6,073 nucleotides of DNA. Origin: Pseudomonadota bacterium. Its GTDB lineage: Bacteria; Pseudomonadota; Alphaproteobacteria; Azospirillales; Azospirillaceae. The notes under the pieces are model-generated. The model saw only the letters and a list, made by a program, of their open reading frames with translations, did no database searches and was not told where the DNA came from. This document shows positions 6,047-6,073 of the stretch, one piece after another (positions within the stretch are counted from its first letter, which is position 1; the number at the start of each line of letters is the position of its first letter). Position numbers and translations under genes: made by a program. The stretch is taken from NCBI GenBank assembly GCA_023416455.1, contig JAEZHQ010000192.1, positions 1 to 6,073 on the forward strand, written 5' to 3'.

Positions 6047-6073
6047 GTGCCGACCCGCCGCACCGTCCTGACC
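6047..6073 (+). CDS. 5' end of a gene with a probable Tat signal peptide (runs off the window)
   Basis: A strong Shine-Dalgarno, GAGGAGG (about 6032-6038), lies 8 bases before GTG 6047. The nine codons present read MPTRRTVLT, which resembles a twin-arginine signal start (RRTVLT fits the RRxFLK-type pattern loosely). The gene starts 17 bases after the thioesterase stop, so co-transcription is likely. A secreted or cofactor-bearing periplasmic protein is plausible, but the function cannot be judged from nine residues. Confidence 0.6.

Overview
The window looks like chromosomal DNA of a GC-rich alphaproteobacterium, most likely Azospirillum or a close Rhodospirillales relative. This rests on very strong G/C preference at third codon positions, an alphaproteobacterial-looking DnaA, and my memory of related proteins; no search was run. 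I see no tRNA, rRNA, CRISPR array, transposase, integrase or att-like structure. The region is ordinary core/metabolic DNA, not a mobile island.

Layout. (1) Bases 1-875 hold the 3' part of dnaA, entering at the Walker A lysine. (2) After a 154-bp gap, bases 1030-5141 carry a four-gene operon for a polyamine-type (COG0687/PotABCD-like) ABC importer: a Tat-exported binding protein, ATPase, permease 1 and permease 2. The order is that of E. coli potFGHI, not potABCD. A perfect 13-bp-stem hairpin lies between the binding-protein gene and the ATPase gene. The ATPase/permease 1 junction contains a possible 33-codon ORF whose start overlaps the ATPase stop and whose stop overlaps the permease start, both as ATGA. 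The two permease genes also overlap by ATGA. (3) A small, very acidic, unrecognised protein is encoded convergently on the minus strand (5191-5433). A 13-bp tandem repeat runs through its stop codon. (4) A 158-bp divergent intergenic region with a perfect 14-bp palindrome separates it from a plus-strand hotdog-fold acyl-CoA thioesterase-like gene (5592-6029). (5) Behind a strong ribosome binding site, the first nine codons of another gene run off the right edge; they look like the start of a twin-arginine signal peptide.

How the genes work together. The binding protein would capture a small cationic or related solute in the periplasm and deliver it to the heterodimeric permease, powered by the ATPase. 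The hairpin after the first gene would suit the usual need for excess binding protein over membrane components. The substrate cannot be fixed: the fold family is clear, but some positions I align to the E. coli PotD polyamine pocket differ. dnaA, the acidic protein and the thioesterase have no evident functional link to the transporter.

No clearly new system is visible. The observations most worth checking are the ATPase/permease 1 junction, the intercistronic hairpin, and the palindrome in the divergent promoter region.
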